A stretch of 64,000 bases of DNA from assembly GCF_051020955.1 (NCBI RefSeq), contig NW_027476409.1, positions 62,001 to 126,000 of the forward strand, read 5' to 3'. Shown here one piece after another: positions 33,482 through 46,600 of this stretch. This stretch comes from Megalopta genalis (taxonomy: Eukaryota; Arthropoda; Insecta; Hymenoptera; Halictidae). Position 1 is the stretch's first letter; each line of letters opens with the position of its first letter. The translations under genes were made by a program, and so were the position numbers. The notes beneath the pieces were generated by a model. It saw only the letters and a program-made list of their open reading frames with translations, was not told the DNA's origin and ran no database searches.

Positions 33482-33486
33482 ACTTG
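33482..33486. other. Target-site duplication of the BEL/Pao element, right copy
   Basis: ACTTG after GGAACA, identical to 26237-26241. Joined to the left flank it restores TTCAAATACTTGCGATATAA, a normal array unit. Confidence 0.92.
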
Positions 33487-34800
33487 CGATATAATTGAAA
33501 CAGCTTCAAATGCAGACAAAACAAACGAGTTAGCTTCACATCAGGGCGAAACAAATGATTTAGCTTCATATCAAAGCGAAACACATGATTTGGTTTCAAA
33601 TCAACGCGATGTAGAAGGTTTAGCTTCAAATACTCTCGATATTAGTGATATAGCTTCAATTGCAGACAGAACAAACGAGTTATCTTCAAATCCATGCGAA
33701 ACACATGATTTAGCTTCAAATTCATGCGAAACAAACGAGTTAGCTTCAAATCCATGCGATACACATGATCTACCTTCAAATCAATGCGAAGTAGAAGGCT
33801 TAGTTTCAAATACATGTGAAACAATTGATTTATCTTCAGATAACTGCGACATAAGTGATATTGCTTCAAATGCAGGCGTAACAAACGAGTTAGCTTCAAA
33901 GCCATGCAAAACGAATGATTTAGCTTCAAATACTTGCGGTATAAATGAAACAGCTTCATATGCAGGCGGAACAAACGAGTTAGCTTCAAATCCATGCAAA
34001 ACACAGGATTAAGCTTCAAATCCATGGGAAACAAATCATTTAGCTTCAAATCAATGTGATGTAGAAGGCTTAGCTTCGAATCCATGAGAAACAAGTGATT
34101 TAGCTTCAGATACTTGCGATATAATTGATATAGCTTCAACTGCAGGCGAAACAAACGAGTTAGCTTCCAATCCATGCAAAACACATTTTTTAGCTTCAAA
34201 TCAATGCGAAGTGGAAGGCTCAGCTTCAAATCCATGCGATACTAATGATTTAGCTTCAAATACTTCTGATATACATGATTTACCTTCAAATGCAGGCGAA
34301 GCACAAGAGTTAGCTTCAAATCCATGCGAAACACATGATTTAGCTTCAAATAAATGCGACGTAGAATGCTTAGCTTCAAAACCACGCTAATCAAATGGTT
34401 TAGCTTCAAATACCTCTGATAAACATGATTTAGCTTCAACTGCATGAGAAACCATCGTGTAAGCTTCAAAATCAAGCGAAACACATGATTCAGCTTCAAA
34501 TCAATGCGAAGTAGAAGCCTCAGCTTCAAATCCATGCGAAACAATTGTTTTAGCTTCAAATACCTCTGATATACATGATTTAGCTTCAACTGCATGCGAA
34601 ACAATCGAGTTAGCTTCAAATCCATGCGAAACACATGATTTAGCTTCAATTTCATGCGAAGCAGAAGGCTTAGCTTCAAATCCATGCGAAACGAATGGTT
34701 TAGCTTCAAATACTTGCGAATTTAAGTGATATAGCTTCTTAATGCAGGCGAAACAATCGAGTTAGCTTCAAATCAATGCGAAGTAGAAGGCTTATCTTCA

Positions 34801-37800
34801 AATCCATGCGAAACAAATGGTTTAGCTTCAAATACTTGTGATATACATGATTCAGCTTCAACTGCATGCGGAACAAACGAGTTAGCTTCAAATCCACGCG
34901 AATCGAATGGTTTAGCTTCAAATACATGTGATATACATGATTTATTTTCAAATGCACGCGAAGCAAAAGAGTTAGCTTCAAATCAATGCGGAACACGTGA
35001 TTTAGCTTCAAATCAATGCGAAGTAGAAACCTTAGCTTCAAATCAATGCGAAACAAACGGTTTACCTTCTTATACTTGTGATATACATGATTTAGCTTGA
35101 ACTGCAAACGAAACAAACGAGTTATCTTGAAATCCATGCGGAACACATGATTTAGCTTCAAATCAATGCGATGTAGAAGGCTTAGAATCAAATACATGAG
35201 AATCAACTGGTTTAGCTTCAAATACATGTGATATACATGATTTATCTTCAAATGCAGGCGAAGCAAAAGAGTTATCTTCAAATCTATGCAAAACACATGA
35301 TTAAGCTTCAAATCAATGCTATGTAGAAGGTTTAGCTTCAAATCCAAGCTAAACAAATGATCTAGCTTCATATACTTGCGATATAAGTGATATAGCCTCA
35401 AATGCAGACGAAACAAACGAGTTAGCTTGAAATCTAAGCGAAAGAAATAATTTAGCATCAGATACTTGCGATATAAGTGATATAGCTTCAAATGCAGGGG
35501 AAACAAACGAGTTAGCTTCAAATCTACGCAATACACATGATTAAGCTTCAAATCAATGCTATGTAGAAGGTTCAGCTTCAAATCCAAGCGAAAGAAATGA
35601 TTCAGCTTGAAATCGATGCGATAGAGATGGCTTAGCATCAAAGGCAAGCGAAACACATGATTTAGCTTCAAATCAATGCGATGTAGAAGGTTTAGCTTCA
35701 AATCAATAAGAGGTAGAAGGTTTAGCTTCAAATCAATAGAATGTAGAAGGTTTAGCTTCAAATCAATGCGATGTAGAAGGTTTAGCTTCAAATCCATACG
35801 AAACACATGATTTAGCTTCAAATCAATTCGAAGGACAAGGCTTAGATTCAAATCCATGCGAAACAAATGATTTAGCTTCAAATCAATGCGAAGTAGAAGG
35901 CATAGCTTCAAATCCATGCGAAACAAATGGTTTAGATACAAATACTTGTGATATACATTATTTAGCTACAACTGCATGCGAAACAAACGAGTTAGCTTCA
36001 AATCCATGCGAAACACATGATTTAGCTTCAAATCAATGCGATGTAGAAGGTTTAGTTTCAAATCCATGCGATACACATGATTTAGCTTCAAATCAATGCG
36101 ATGTAGTAGGTTCAGCTTCAAATCCATGCGACACAATTGATTTAGCGTCAGATAATTGCGATATAAATGATATAGCTTCAAATGCAGGGGAAACAAATGA
36201 GTTAGCTTCAAATAAATGCGAAGTAGAAGGCTTAGCTTTAAATTCATGCGAAACAAATGGTTTAGCTACAAATACTTGTGATATACATTATTTAGCTACA
36301 ACTCCATGCGAAACAAACGAGTTAGCATCAAATCCATGCGAAACACATGATTAAGATTCAAATCAATGCGATGTAGATGGTTTGCTAAAAATCCATGCGA
36401 TACACAAGATTTAGCTTCAAATTAATGCGATGTAGTAGATTCAGCGTCAAATCCATGCGATATAAGTGATATAGCTTCAAAAGCAGGAGGAACAAACGAG
36501 GTAGCTTCAATTCCATGCGAAACAAATGATGTAGCTTCAAATCAATGCGAAGTAGAAGGCGTAGCTTCAAATCCATGCGAAACAAATGGTTTAGCTACAA
36601 ATACTTGTGATATACGTTATTTAGACTTAACTGCATGCGCATAGAACGAGTTAGCTTCAAATCCATGCGAAACACACGATTTAGCTTCAAATCAATGCGA
36701 AGTAGAAGGCTTAGCTTCAAATCCATGCGATACACAAGATTTAGCTTCAAATCAGTGCGATGTAGAAGGTTTGGCTTCAAATCCATGCGACACACATGAT
36801 TTAGCTTCAAATACTTGCGATATAAGTGATATAGCTTCAAAAGCTGGAGGAACAAACGAGGTAGCTTTAATTCCATGCGAAGCAAATGATTTAGCTTCAA
36901 ATCAATGCGAAGTAGAAGGCGTAGCTTCAAATCCATGCGAAACAAATGGTTTAGCTACAAATACTTGTGATATACGTTATTTAGACTTAACTGCATGCGC
37001 ATCGAACGAGTTAGCTTCAAATCCATGCGAAACACATGATTTAGCTTCAAATCAATGCGATGTAGAAGGTTTAGTTTCAAATCCATGCGATACACATGAT
37101 TTAGCTTCAAATCAATGTGATGTAGTAGGTTCAGCTTCAAATCCATGCGACACAATTGATTTAGCGTCAGATACTTGCGATATAAATGATATAGCTTCAA
37201 ATCCATGCGAAACAAATAATGTAGCATCAGATACTTGCGATAAAATTGATATAGCTTCAAATGTAGGGGAAACAAACGAGTTAGCTTCAAATGTATGCAA
37301 AACACATGATTAAGCTTCAAATCAATGCTATGTAGAAGGTTTAGCTTCAAATCCAAGCTAAAGAAATGATTTAGCTTCAGATACTTGCGATATAAGTGAT
37401 ATAGCCTCAAATGCAGACAAAACAAACGAGTTAGCTTGAAATCTAAGCGAGAGAAATGATTTTGCTTAAAATCAATGCGATGTAGAAGGTTTAGCTTCAA
37501 ATCCATGCAAAACACGTGATTTAGCGTCCAATTAATACGGAGTAGAAGGCTTAGCTGCAAATCCATGCGAATCAAATGGTTTAGCTTCAAATACTTGTGA
37601 TATACGTTGTTTAGATTTAACTGCATGCGCAACGGACGAGTAAGCTTCACATCCATGCCAAACACATGATTTAGATTCAAATCCATGGGATGTAGAAGGT
37701 TTAGCTTCAAATCCATGCAAAACACATTATTTATCTGCAAATCAGTGCGAAGTAGAAGGCTCGGGTTCAAATCAATGCGTTCAAATGGTTCATCTTCAAA

Positions 37801-40800
37801 TACTTGTGAGAGACATGAGGTAGCTTCAACTTCATGCGAAACACATGATTTAGCTTCAAATCAATGCGATGTAGAAGGTTTAGCTTCACATGCACGCAAA
37901 ACACGTGATTTAACGTCCAATTAATGCGAAGTAGAAGGCTTAGCTTTAAATCCATGCGAAACACATGATTTAGCATCTAAGCAATGCGAAGTAGAAGGCT
38001 TAGCTTCAAATCCATGCGAAACACATGATCTAGCTTCAAATCTGCGCGAAGTAGAAGGCTTAGCTTCAAATCCATGCGAATCAAATGGATCAGTTTCAAA
38101 TCCATGCAAAACACGTGATTTAGTTTCCAATCAATGCAAAGTAGAAAGCTTAGCTTCAAATCCATGCGAAACACATGATGTAGCTTCAAATCAATGCGAT
38201 GTAGAAGGTTTAGCTTCAAATCAATGCGATGTAGAAGGTTTAGCTCCAAATCAATGCGATGTAGTAGGTTTAGCTTTAAATCCATGCGAAACAAATGATT
38301 TAGCATCAGATACTTGCGATATAATTGAAATAGATTCAAATGAAGGGGAAACCAACGAGTTAGTTTCAAATCGATGTAAAACACACGTTTAAGCTTCAAA
38401 TCTATGCGATGTAGAAGGTTTAGCTTCAAATCAATGCGATGTAGTAGGTTTAGCTTCAAATCCATGCGAAACAAATGATTTAGCATCAGATACTTGCGAT
38501 ATAATTGAAATAGATTCAAATGAAGGGGAAACCAACGAGTTAGTTTCAAATCGATGTAAAACACACGTTTAAGCTTCAAATCAATGCGATGTAGAAGGTT
38601 TAGCTTCAAATCCATGCCAAACACATGATTTAGATTCAAATCCATGGGATGTAGAAGGTTTAGTTTCAAATCCATGCGAAACACATTATTTAACTGCAAA
38701 TCAGTGCGATGTAGTAGGTTCAGCTTCAAATCCATGCGGCACATATGATTTAGCTTCAAATACTTGCGATATAAGTGATATAGTTTCAAATGGTGGCGAA
38801 ACGATCGAGTTAGCTTCAAATCCATGCGAAACACATGATTTAGCTGCAAATCAATGCGATGTAGAAGGTTTATCTTCAAATCCATGCGAAACAAATGGTT
38901 TAGCTTCAAATGAATGCGAAGTAGGAGGCTTAGCTTCAATTCCATGCAAAACAAATGGTTTAGCTACAAACACTTGTGATATACATTATTTAGCTACAAC
39001 TGCATGCGAAACGAACGAGTCAGCTTCAAATCCATGTGAAACAAATGGTTTAGCTTCAAATACTTCTGATAAACACGATTTAGAGTCAATTGCATGCGAA
39101 TGGAACGAGTTAGCTTCAAATCCCAGTGAAACACACTATATAACTTCAAATCAATGCGAAGTAGGAGGCTTAGCTTCAAATCGGTGCGAAACAAATAGTT
39201 TGGATTCAGATACTTGTGATGAACATGGTTTAGCTTCAACTGCGTGCGATTCAAACGAGATAGCTTCAAATCCAAGCGAAACACATGATATTAACTTTAA
39301 ATCTATGCGAAGTAGAAGGCTTAGCTTCAAATCCATGCGAAACAAATGAATTACCTTCAAATACATGCGGTTTAAATGAAATAGATTCAAATGCAGGCGA
39401 AACAAACGAGTAGAGCTTCAAATCCATGCGAAGCACATGAGTTAGCTTCAAATCAATGCGAAGTAGAAGGCTTAGCTTCAAATCCATGTGAAACAAATGG
39501 TTTAGCTTCAAATACTTCTGATAAACACGATTTAGAGTCAATTGCATGCGAATGGAACGAGTCAGCTTCAAATCCCAGGGAAACACATGATTTAACTTCA
39601 AACCAATGCGAAGTAGGAGGCTTAGCTTCAAATCTGTGCGAAACAAATGGTTTGGATTAAGAAACTTGTGATAAACATGGTTTAGCTTCAACTGCATGCG
39701 ATTCAAACGAGTTAGCTTCAAGTCCAAGAGAAACACATGATATTAACTTCAAATCAATGCGAAGTGGAAGGCTTAGCTTCAAATCCATGCGAAACGAATG
39801 ATTTACCTTCAAATACTTGCGGTTTAAATGAAATAGCTTCAAATGCAGGCGAAACAAACGAGTTAGCTTCAAGACAATGCGAAACACATGATTCAGCTTC
39901 AAATGAATGCGAAGTAGTAGACTTAGCTTCAAATCAATGCGAAACAAATGGTTTAGCTTCAAATACTTGTGATAAACATGATTTAGTTTCAACTGCATAC
40001 GAATCGAACGAGTTCGCTTCAAATTCAAGAGAAACACATGAATTAACTTCAAATCAATGCGAAGTAGTAGGCTTAGCTTCAAATCCATGCGAAACAAATG
40101 AATTACCTTCAAATACCTGCGGTTTAAATGAAATAGCTTCAAATGCAGGCGAAACAAACGAGTTAGCTTCAAATCCATGCGAAGCACATGAGTTAGCTTC
40201 AAATCAATGCGAAGTAGAAGGCTTAGCTTCAAATCCATGTGAAACAAATGGTTTAGCTTCAAATACTTCTGATAAACACGATTTAGAGTCAATTGCATGC
40301 GAATGGAACGAGTTAGCTTCAAATCCCAGGGAAACACATGATTTAACTTCAAATCAATGCGAAGTAGGAGGCTTAGCTTCAAATCAATGCGAAACAAATA
40401 GTTTGGAATCAGATACTTGTGATCAAAATGATTTAGCTTCAACTGCATGCGAATCAAACGAGTTAGCTGCAAATTCAAGAGAAACACATGATTTAACTTC
40501 AAATCAATGCGAAGTAGTAGGCTTAGCTCCAAATCAATGCGAAACAAATGATTTACGTTCAAATACCTGCGGTTTAAATGAAATAGCTTCAAATGCAGGC
40601 GAAACAAACGAGTTAGCTTCAAATCCATGCGAAGCACATGAGTTAGCTTCAAATCAATGCCAAGTAGAAGGCTTAGCTTCAATTCCATGTGAAACAAATG
40701 GTTTAGCTTCAAATACTTGTGATAAACTCGATTTAGAGTCAATTGCATGCGAATGGAACGAGTTAGCTTCAAATCCCAGAGAAACACATGATATTAACTT

Positions 40801-43611
40801 CAAATCAATGCGAAGTAGAAGGCTTAGCTTCAAATCCATGCGAAACAAATGATTCACCTTCAAATATCTGCGGTTTAAATGAAATAGCTTCAAATGCAGG
40901 CGAAAAAAACGAGTTAGCATTAAATCCATGCGAAACTCATGATGTAGCATCAAATCAATATGAAGTAGAAGGCTTAACTTCAAATCCATGCGAAACAAAT
41001 GGTTTAGCTTCAAATACTTGTGATAAACACGATTTAGAGTCAACTGCATGCGAATCAAACGAGTTAGCTTCAAATCCCAGAGAAACACACTATTTAACTT
41101 CAAATCATTACGAAGTAGTAGGCTTAGCGTCAAATCAATGCGAAACAAATTGTTTGGATTCAGATACTTGTGATCGAAATGATTTAGCTTCAACTGCATG
41201 CGAATCAAACGAGTTAGCTTCAAGTCCAAGGGAAACACATGATTTAACTTCAAATCAATGCGAAGCAGTAGGTTTAGTTTCAAATCAATGCGAAACAAAT
41301 GATTTAGCTTCAAATACTTGTGATAAACATTATTAAGCTTCAACTGCATGCGAATCAAACGAGTTATATTGAAATCGGAGGGAAACACATGATTTACCTT
41401 CAAATAAGTGCGGTTTAAATGAAATAGCTTCAAATGCAGGCGAAAAAAACGAGTTAGCATCAAACCCATGCGAAACACATGATCCAGCATCAAATCAATA
41501 TGAAGTAGAAGGCTTAACTTCAAATCCATGCGAAACATGTGGTTTAGCTTCAAATACTTGTGATAAACGGGATTTAGAGTCAACTGCATGCGAATCAAAC
41601 AAGTTAGCTTCAAATCCCAGGAAAACACATGACTTAACTTCAAATCAATGCGAAGTAGAAGGCTTAGCTTCAAATCCATGCGAAACAAATGATTTACCTT
41701 CAAATATCTGCTGTTTAAATGAAATAGCTTCAAATGCAGGCGAAACAGACGAGTTAGCTTCAAATCCATGCGAAGCACATGAGTTAGCTTCAAATCAATG
41801 CGAAGTAGAAGGCCTGGCTTCAAATCCATGTGAAACAAATGGTTTAGCTTCAAATACTTCTGATAAACACGATTTAGAGTCAATTGCATGCGAATGGAAC
41901 GAGTTAGCTTCAAATCCCAGGGAAACACATGATTTAAATTCAAATCAATGCGAAGTAGGAGGCTTAGCTTCAAATCTGTGCGAAACAAATGGTTTGGATT
42001 AAGAAACTTGTGATAAACATGGTTTAGCTTCAACTGCATGCGATTCAAACGAGTTAGCTTCAAGTCCAAGAGAAACATATGATATTTACTTCAAATCAAT
42101 GCGAAGTGGAAGGCTTAGCTTCAAATCCATGCGAAACGAATGATTTACCTTCAAATACTTGCGGTTTAAATGAAATAGCTTCAAATGCAGGCGAAACAAA
42201 CGAGTTAGCTTCAAGACCATGCGAAACACATGATTCAGCTTCAAATCAATGCGAAGTAGTAGACTTAGCTTCAAATCAATGCGAAACAAATGGATTAGCT
42301 TCAAATACTTGTGATAAACATGATTTAGTTTCAACTGCATACGAATCGAACGAGTTCGCTTCAAATTCAAGAGAAACACATGAATTAACTTCAAATCAAT
42401 GCGAAGTAGTAGGCTTTGCTTCAAATCAATGCGAAACAAATGAATTACCTTCAAATACCTGCGGTTTAAATGAAATAGCTTCAAATGCAGGCAAAACAAA
42501 CGAGTTAGCTTCAAATCCATGCGAAGCACATGAGTTAGCTCCAAATCAATGCGAAACAAATGATTTACGTTCAAATACCTGCGGTTTAAATGAAATAGCT
42601 TCAAATGCAGGCGAAACAAACGAGTTAGCTTCAAATCCATGCGAAGCACATGAGTTAGCTTCAAATCAATGCCAAGTAGAAGGCTTAGCTTCAATTCCAT
42701 GTGAAAAAAATGGTTTAGATTCAAATACTTGTGATAAACTCGATTTAGAGTCAATTGCATGCGAATGGAACGAATTAGCTTCAAATCCCAGAGAAACACA
42801 TGATATTAACTTCAAATCAATGCGAAGTAGAAGCCTTAGCTTCAAATCCATGCGAAACAAATGATTTACCTTCAAATATCTGCGGTTTAAATGAAATAGC
42901 TTCAAATACAGGCGAAAAAAACGAGTTAGCATTAAATCCATGCGAAACTCATGATTTAGCATCAAATCAATATGAAGTAGAAGGCTTAACTTCAAATCCA
43001 TGCGAAACAAATGATTTACCTTCAAATATCTGCGGTTTAAATGAAATAGCTTCAAATGCAGGCGAAAAAAACGAGTTAGCATTAAATCCATGCGAAAATC
43101 ATGATTTAGCATCAAATCAATATGAAGTAGAAGGCTTAACTTCAAATCCATGCGAAACAAATGGTTTAGCTTCAAATACTTGTGATAAACACGATTTAGA
43201 GTCAACTGCTTTCGAATCAAACGAGTTAGCTTCAAATCCCAGAGAAACACACTATTTAACTTCAAATCAATATGAAGTAGTAGGCTTAGCGTCAAATCAA
43301 TGCGAAACAAATTGTTTGGATTCAGATACTTGTGATCGAAATGATTTAGCTTCAACTGCATGCGAATCAAACGAGTTAGCTTCAAATTCAAGAGAAACAC
43401 ATGATTTAACTTCAAATCAATGCGAAGTAGAAGGATTAGCTTCAAATCCATGCGAAACATGTGGTTCAGCATCAAATACTTGTGATGAACACGATTTAGA
43501 GTCAACTGCATGCGAATCAAACGAATTAGCTTCAAGTCCAAGGGAAACACATGATTTAACTTCAAATCAATGCGAGGTAGTAGGTTTAGCTTCAAATCAA
43601 TGCGAAACAAA
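34801..43611. repeat. 8.8-kb array segmental duplication, copy 1
   Basis: 34801 to about 40640 corresponds to 43595-49493 (offset 8794, then 8854, then 8853 bp), and 40795-43611 corresponds to 51599-54415 (offset about 10804). Large stretches are identical, including shared stops and slips. Differences are countable: copy 1 lacks a 60-bp pair of units present at about 46261-46320, and has one extra base near 39412 (CGAGTAGAGC versus CGAGTTAGC). Confidence 0.9.
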
Positions 43612-46600
43612 TGGTTTAGCTTCAAATACTTGTGATATACGTGATTCAGCTTCAACTGCATGCGGAACAAACGAGTTAGCTTCAAATCCACGCGAATCGA
43701 ATGGTTTAGCTTCAAATACATGTGATATACATGATTTATTTTCAAATGCACGCGAAGCAAAAGAGTTAGCTTCAAATCAATGCGGAACACGTGATTTAGC
43801 TTCAAATCAATGCGAAGTAGAAACCTTAGCTTAAAATCAATGCGAAACAAACGGTTTACCTTCTTATACTTGTGATATACATGATTTAGCTTGAACTGCA
43901 AACGAAACAAACGAGTTATCTTGAAATCCATGCGGAACACATGATTTAGCTTCAAATCAATGCGATGTAGAAGGCTTAGAATCAAATACATGAGAATCAA
44001 CTGGTTTAGCTTCAAATACATGTGATATACATGATTTATCTTCAAATGCAGGCGAAGCAAAAGAGTTATCTTCAAATCTATGCAAAACACATGATTAAGC
44101 TTCAAATCAATGCTATGTAGAAGGTTTAGCTTCAAATCCAAGCTAAACAAATGATCTAGCTTCATATACTTGCGATATAAGTGATATAGCCTCAAATGCA
44201 GACGAAACAAACGAGTTAGCTTGAAATCTAAGCGAAAGAAATAATTTAGCATCAGATACTTGCGATATAAGTGATATAGCTTCAAATGCAGGGGAAACAA
44301 ACGAGTTAGCTTCAAATCTACGCAATACACATGATTAAGCTTCAAATCAATGCTATGTAGAAGGTTCAGCTTCAAATCCAAGCGAAAGAAATGATTCAGC
44401 TTGAAATCGATGCGATAGAGATGGCTTAGCATCAAAGGCAAGCGAAACACATGATTTAGCTTCAAATCAATGCGATGTAGAAGGTTTAGCTTCAAATCAA
44501 TAAGAGGTAGAAGGTTTAGCTTCAAATCAATAGAATGTAGAAGGTTTAGCTTCAAATCAATGCGATGTAGAAGGTTTAGCTTCAAATCCATACGAAACAC
44601 ATGATTTAGCTTCAAATCAATTCGAAGGACAAGGCTTAGATTCAAATCCATGCGAAACAAATGATTTAGCTTCAAATCAATGCGAAGTAGAAGGCATAGC
44701 TTCAAATCCATGCGAAACAAATGGTTTAGATACAAATACTTGTGATATACATTATTTAGCTACAACTGCATGCGAAACAAACGAGTTAGCTTCAAATCCA
44801 TGCGAAACACATGATTTAGCTTCAAATCAATGCGATGTAGAAGGTTTAGTTTCAAATCCATGCGATACACATGATTTAGCTTCAAATCAATGCGATGTAG
44901 TAGGTTCAGCTTCAAATCCATGCGACACAATTGATTTAGCGTCAGATAATTGCGATATAAATGATATAGCTTCAAATGCAGGGGAAACAAATGAGTTAGC
45001 TTCAAATAAATGCGAAGTAGAAGGCTTAGCTTTAAATTCATGCGAAACAAATGGTTTAGCTACAAATACTTGTGATATACATTATTTAGCTACAACTCCA
45101 TGCGAAACAAACGAGTTAGCATCAAATCCATGCGAAACACATGATTAAGATTCAAATCAATGCGATGTAGATGGTTTGCTAAAAATCCATGCGATACACA
45201 AGATTTAGCTTCAAATTAATGCGATGTAGTAGATTCAGCGTCAAATCCATGCGATATAAGTGATATAGCTTCAAAAGCAGGAGGAACAAACGAGGTAGCT
45301 TCAATTCCATGCGAAACAAATGATGTAGCTTCAAATCAATGCGAAGTAGAAGGCGTAGCTTCAAATCCATGCGAAACAAATGGTTTAGCTACAAATACTT
45401 GTGATATACGTTATTTAGACTTAACTGCATGCGCATAGAACGAGTTAGCTTCAAATCCATGCGAAACACACGATTTAGCTTCAAATCAATGCGAAGTAGA
45501 AGGCTTAGCTTCAAATCCTTGCGATACACAAGATTTAGCTTCAAATCAGTGCGATGTAGAAGGTTTGGCTTCAAATCCATGCGACACACATGATTTAGCT
45601 TCAAATACTTGCGATATAAGTGATATAGCTTCAAAAGCTGGAGGAACAAACGAGGTAGCTTTAATTCCATGCGAAGCAAATGATTTAGCTTCAAATCAAT
45701 GCGAAGTAGAAGGCGTAGCTTCAAATCCATGCGAAACAAATGGTTTAGCTACAAATACTTGTGATATACGTTATTTAGACTTAACTGCATGCGCATCGAA
45801 CGAGTTAGCTTCAAATCCATGCGAAACACATGATTTAGCTTCAAATCAATGCGATGTAGAAGGTTTAGTTTCAAATCCATGCGATACACATGATTTAGCT
45901 TCAAATCAATGTGATGTAGTAGGTTCAGCTTCAAATCCATGCGACACAATTGATTTAGCGTCAGATACTTGCGATATAAATGATATAGCTTCAAATCCAT
46001 GCGAAACAAATAATGTAGCATCAGATACTTGCGATAAAATTGATATAGCTTCAAATGTAGGGGAAACAAACGAGTTAGCTTCAAATGTATGCAAAACACA
46101 TGATTAAGCTTCAAATCAATGCTATGTAGAAGGTTTAGCTTCAAATCCAAGCTAAAGAAATGATTTAGCTTCAGATACTTGCGATATAAGTGATATAGCC
46201 TCAAATGCAGACAAAACAAACGAGTTAGCTTGAAATCTAAGCGAGAGAAATGATTTTGCTTAAAATCGATGCGATGTAGATGGCATAGCTTCAAATGCAA
46301 GCGAAACACATGATTTAGCTTCAAATCAATGCGATGTAGAAGGTTTAGCTTCAAATCCATGCAAAACACGTGATTTAGCGTCCAATTAATACGGAGTAGA
46401 AGGCTTAGCTGCAAATCCATGCGAATCAAATGGTTTAGCTTCAAATACTTGTGATATACGTTGTTTAGATTTAACTGCATGCGCAACGGACGAGTAAGCT
46501 TCACATCCATGCCAAACACATGATTTAGATTCAAATCCATGGGATGTAGAAGGTTTAGCTTCAAATCCATGCAAAACACATTATTTATCTGCAAATCAGT

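Noticed and set aside
35349..35941. Leucine-rich repeat protein on the minus strand (LxLNHL spacing)
   Set aside because: The Leu spacing is a constant 10 residues from satellite translation. LRRs have 20-30-residue units, and no capping motifs are present.
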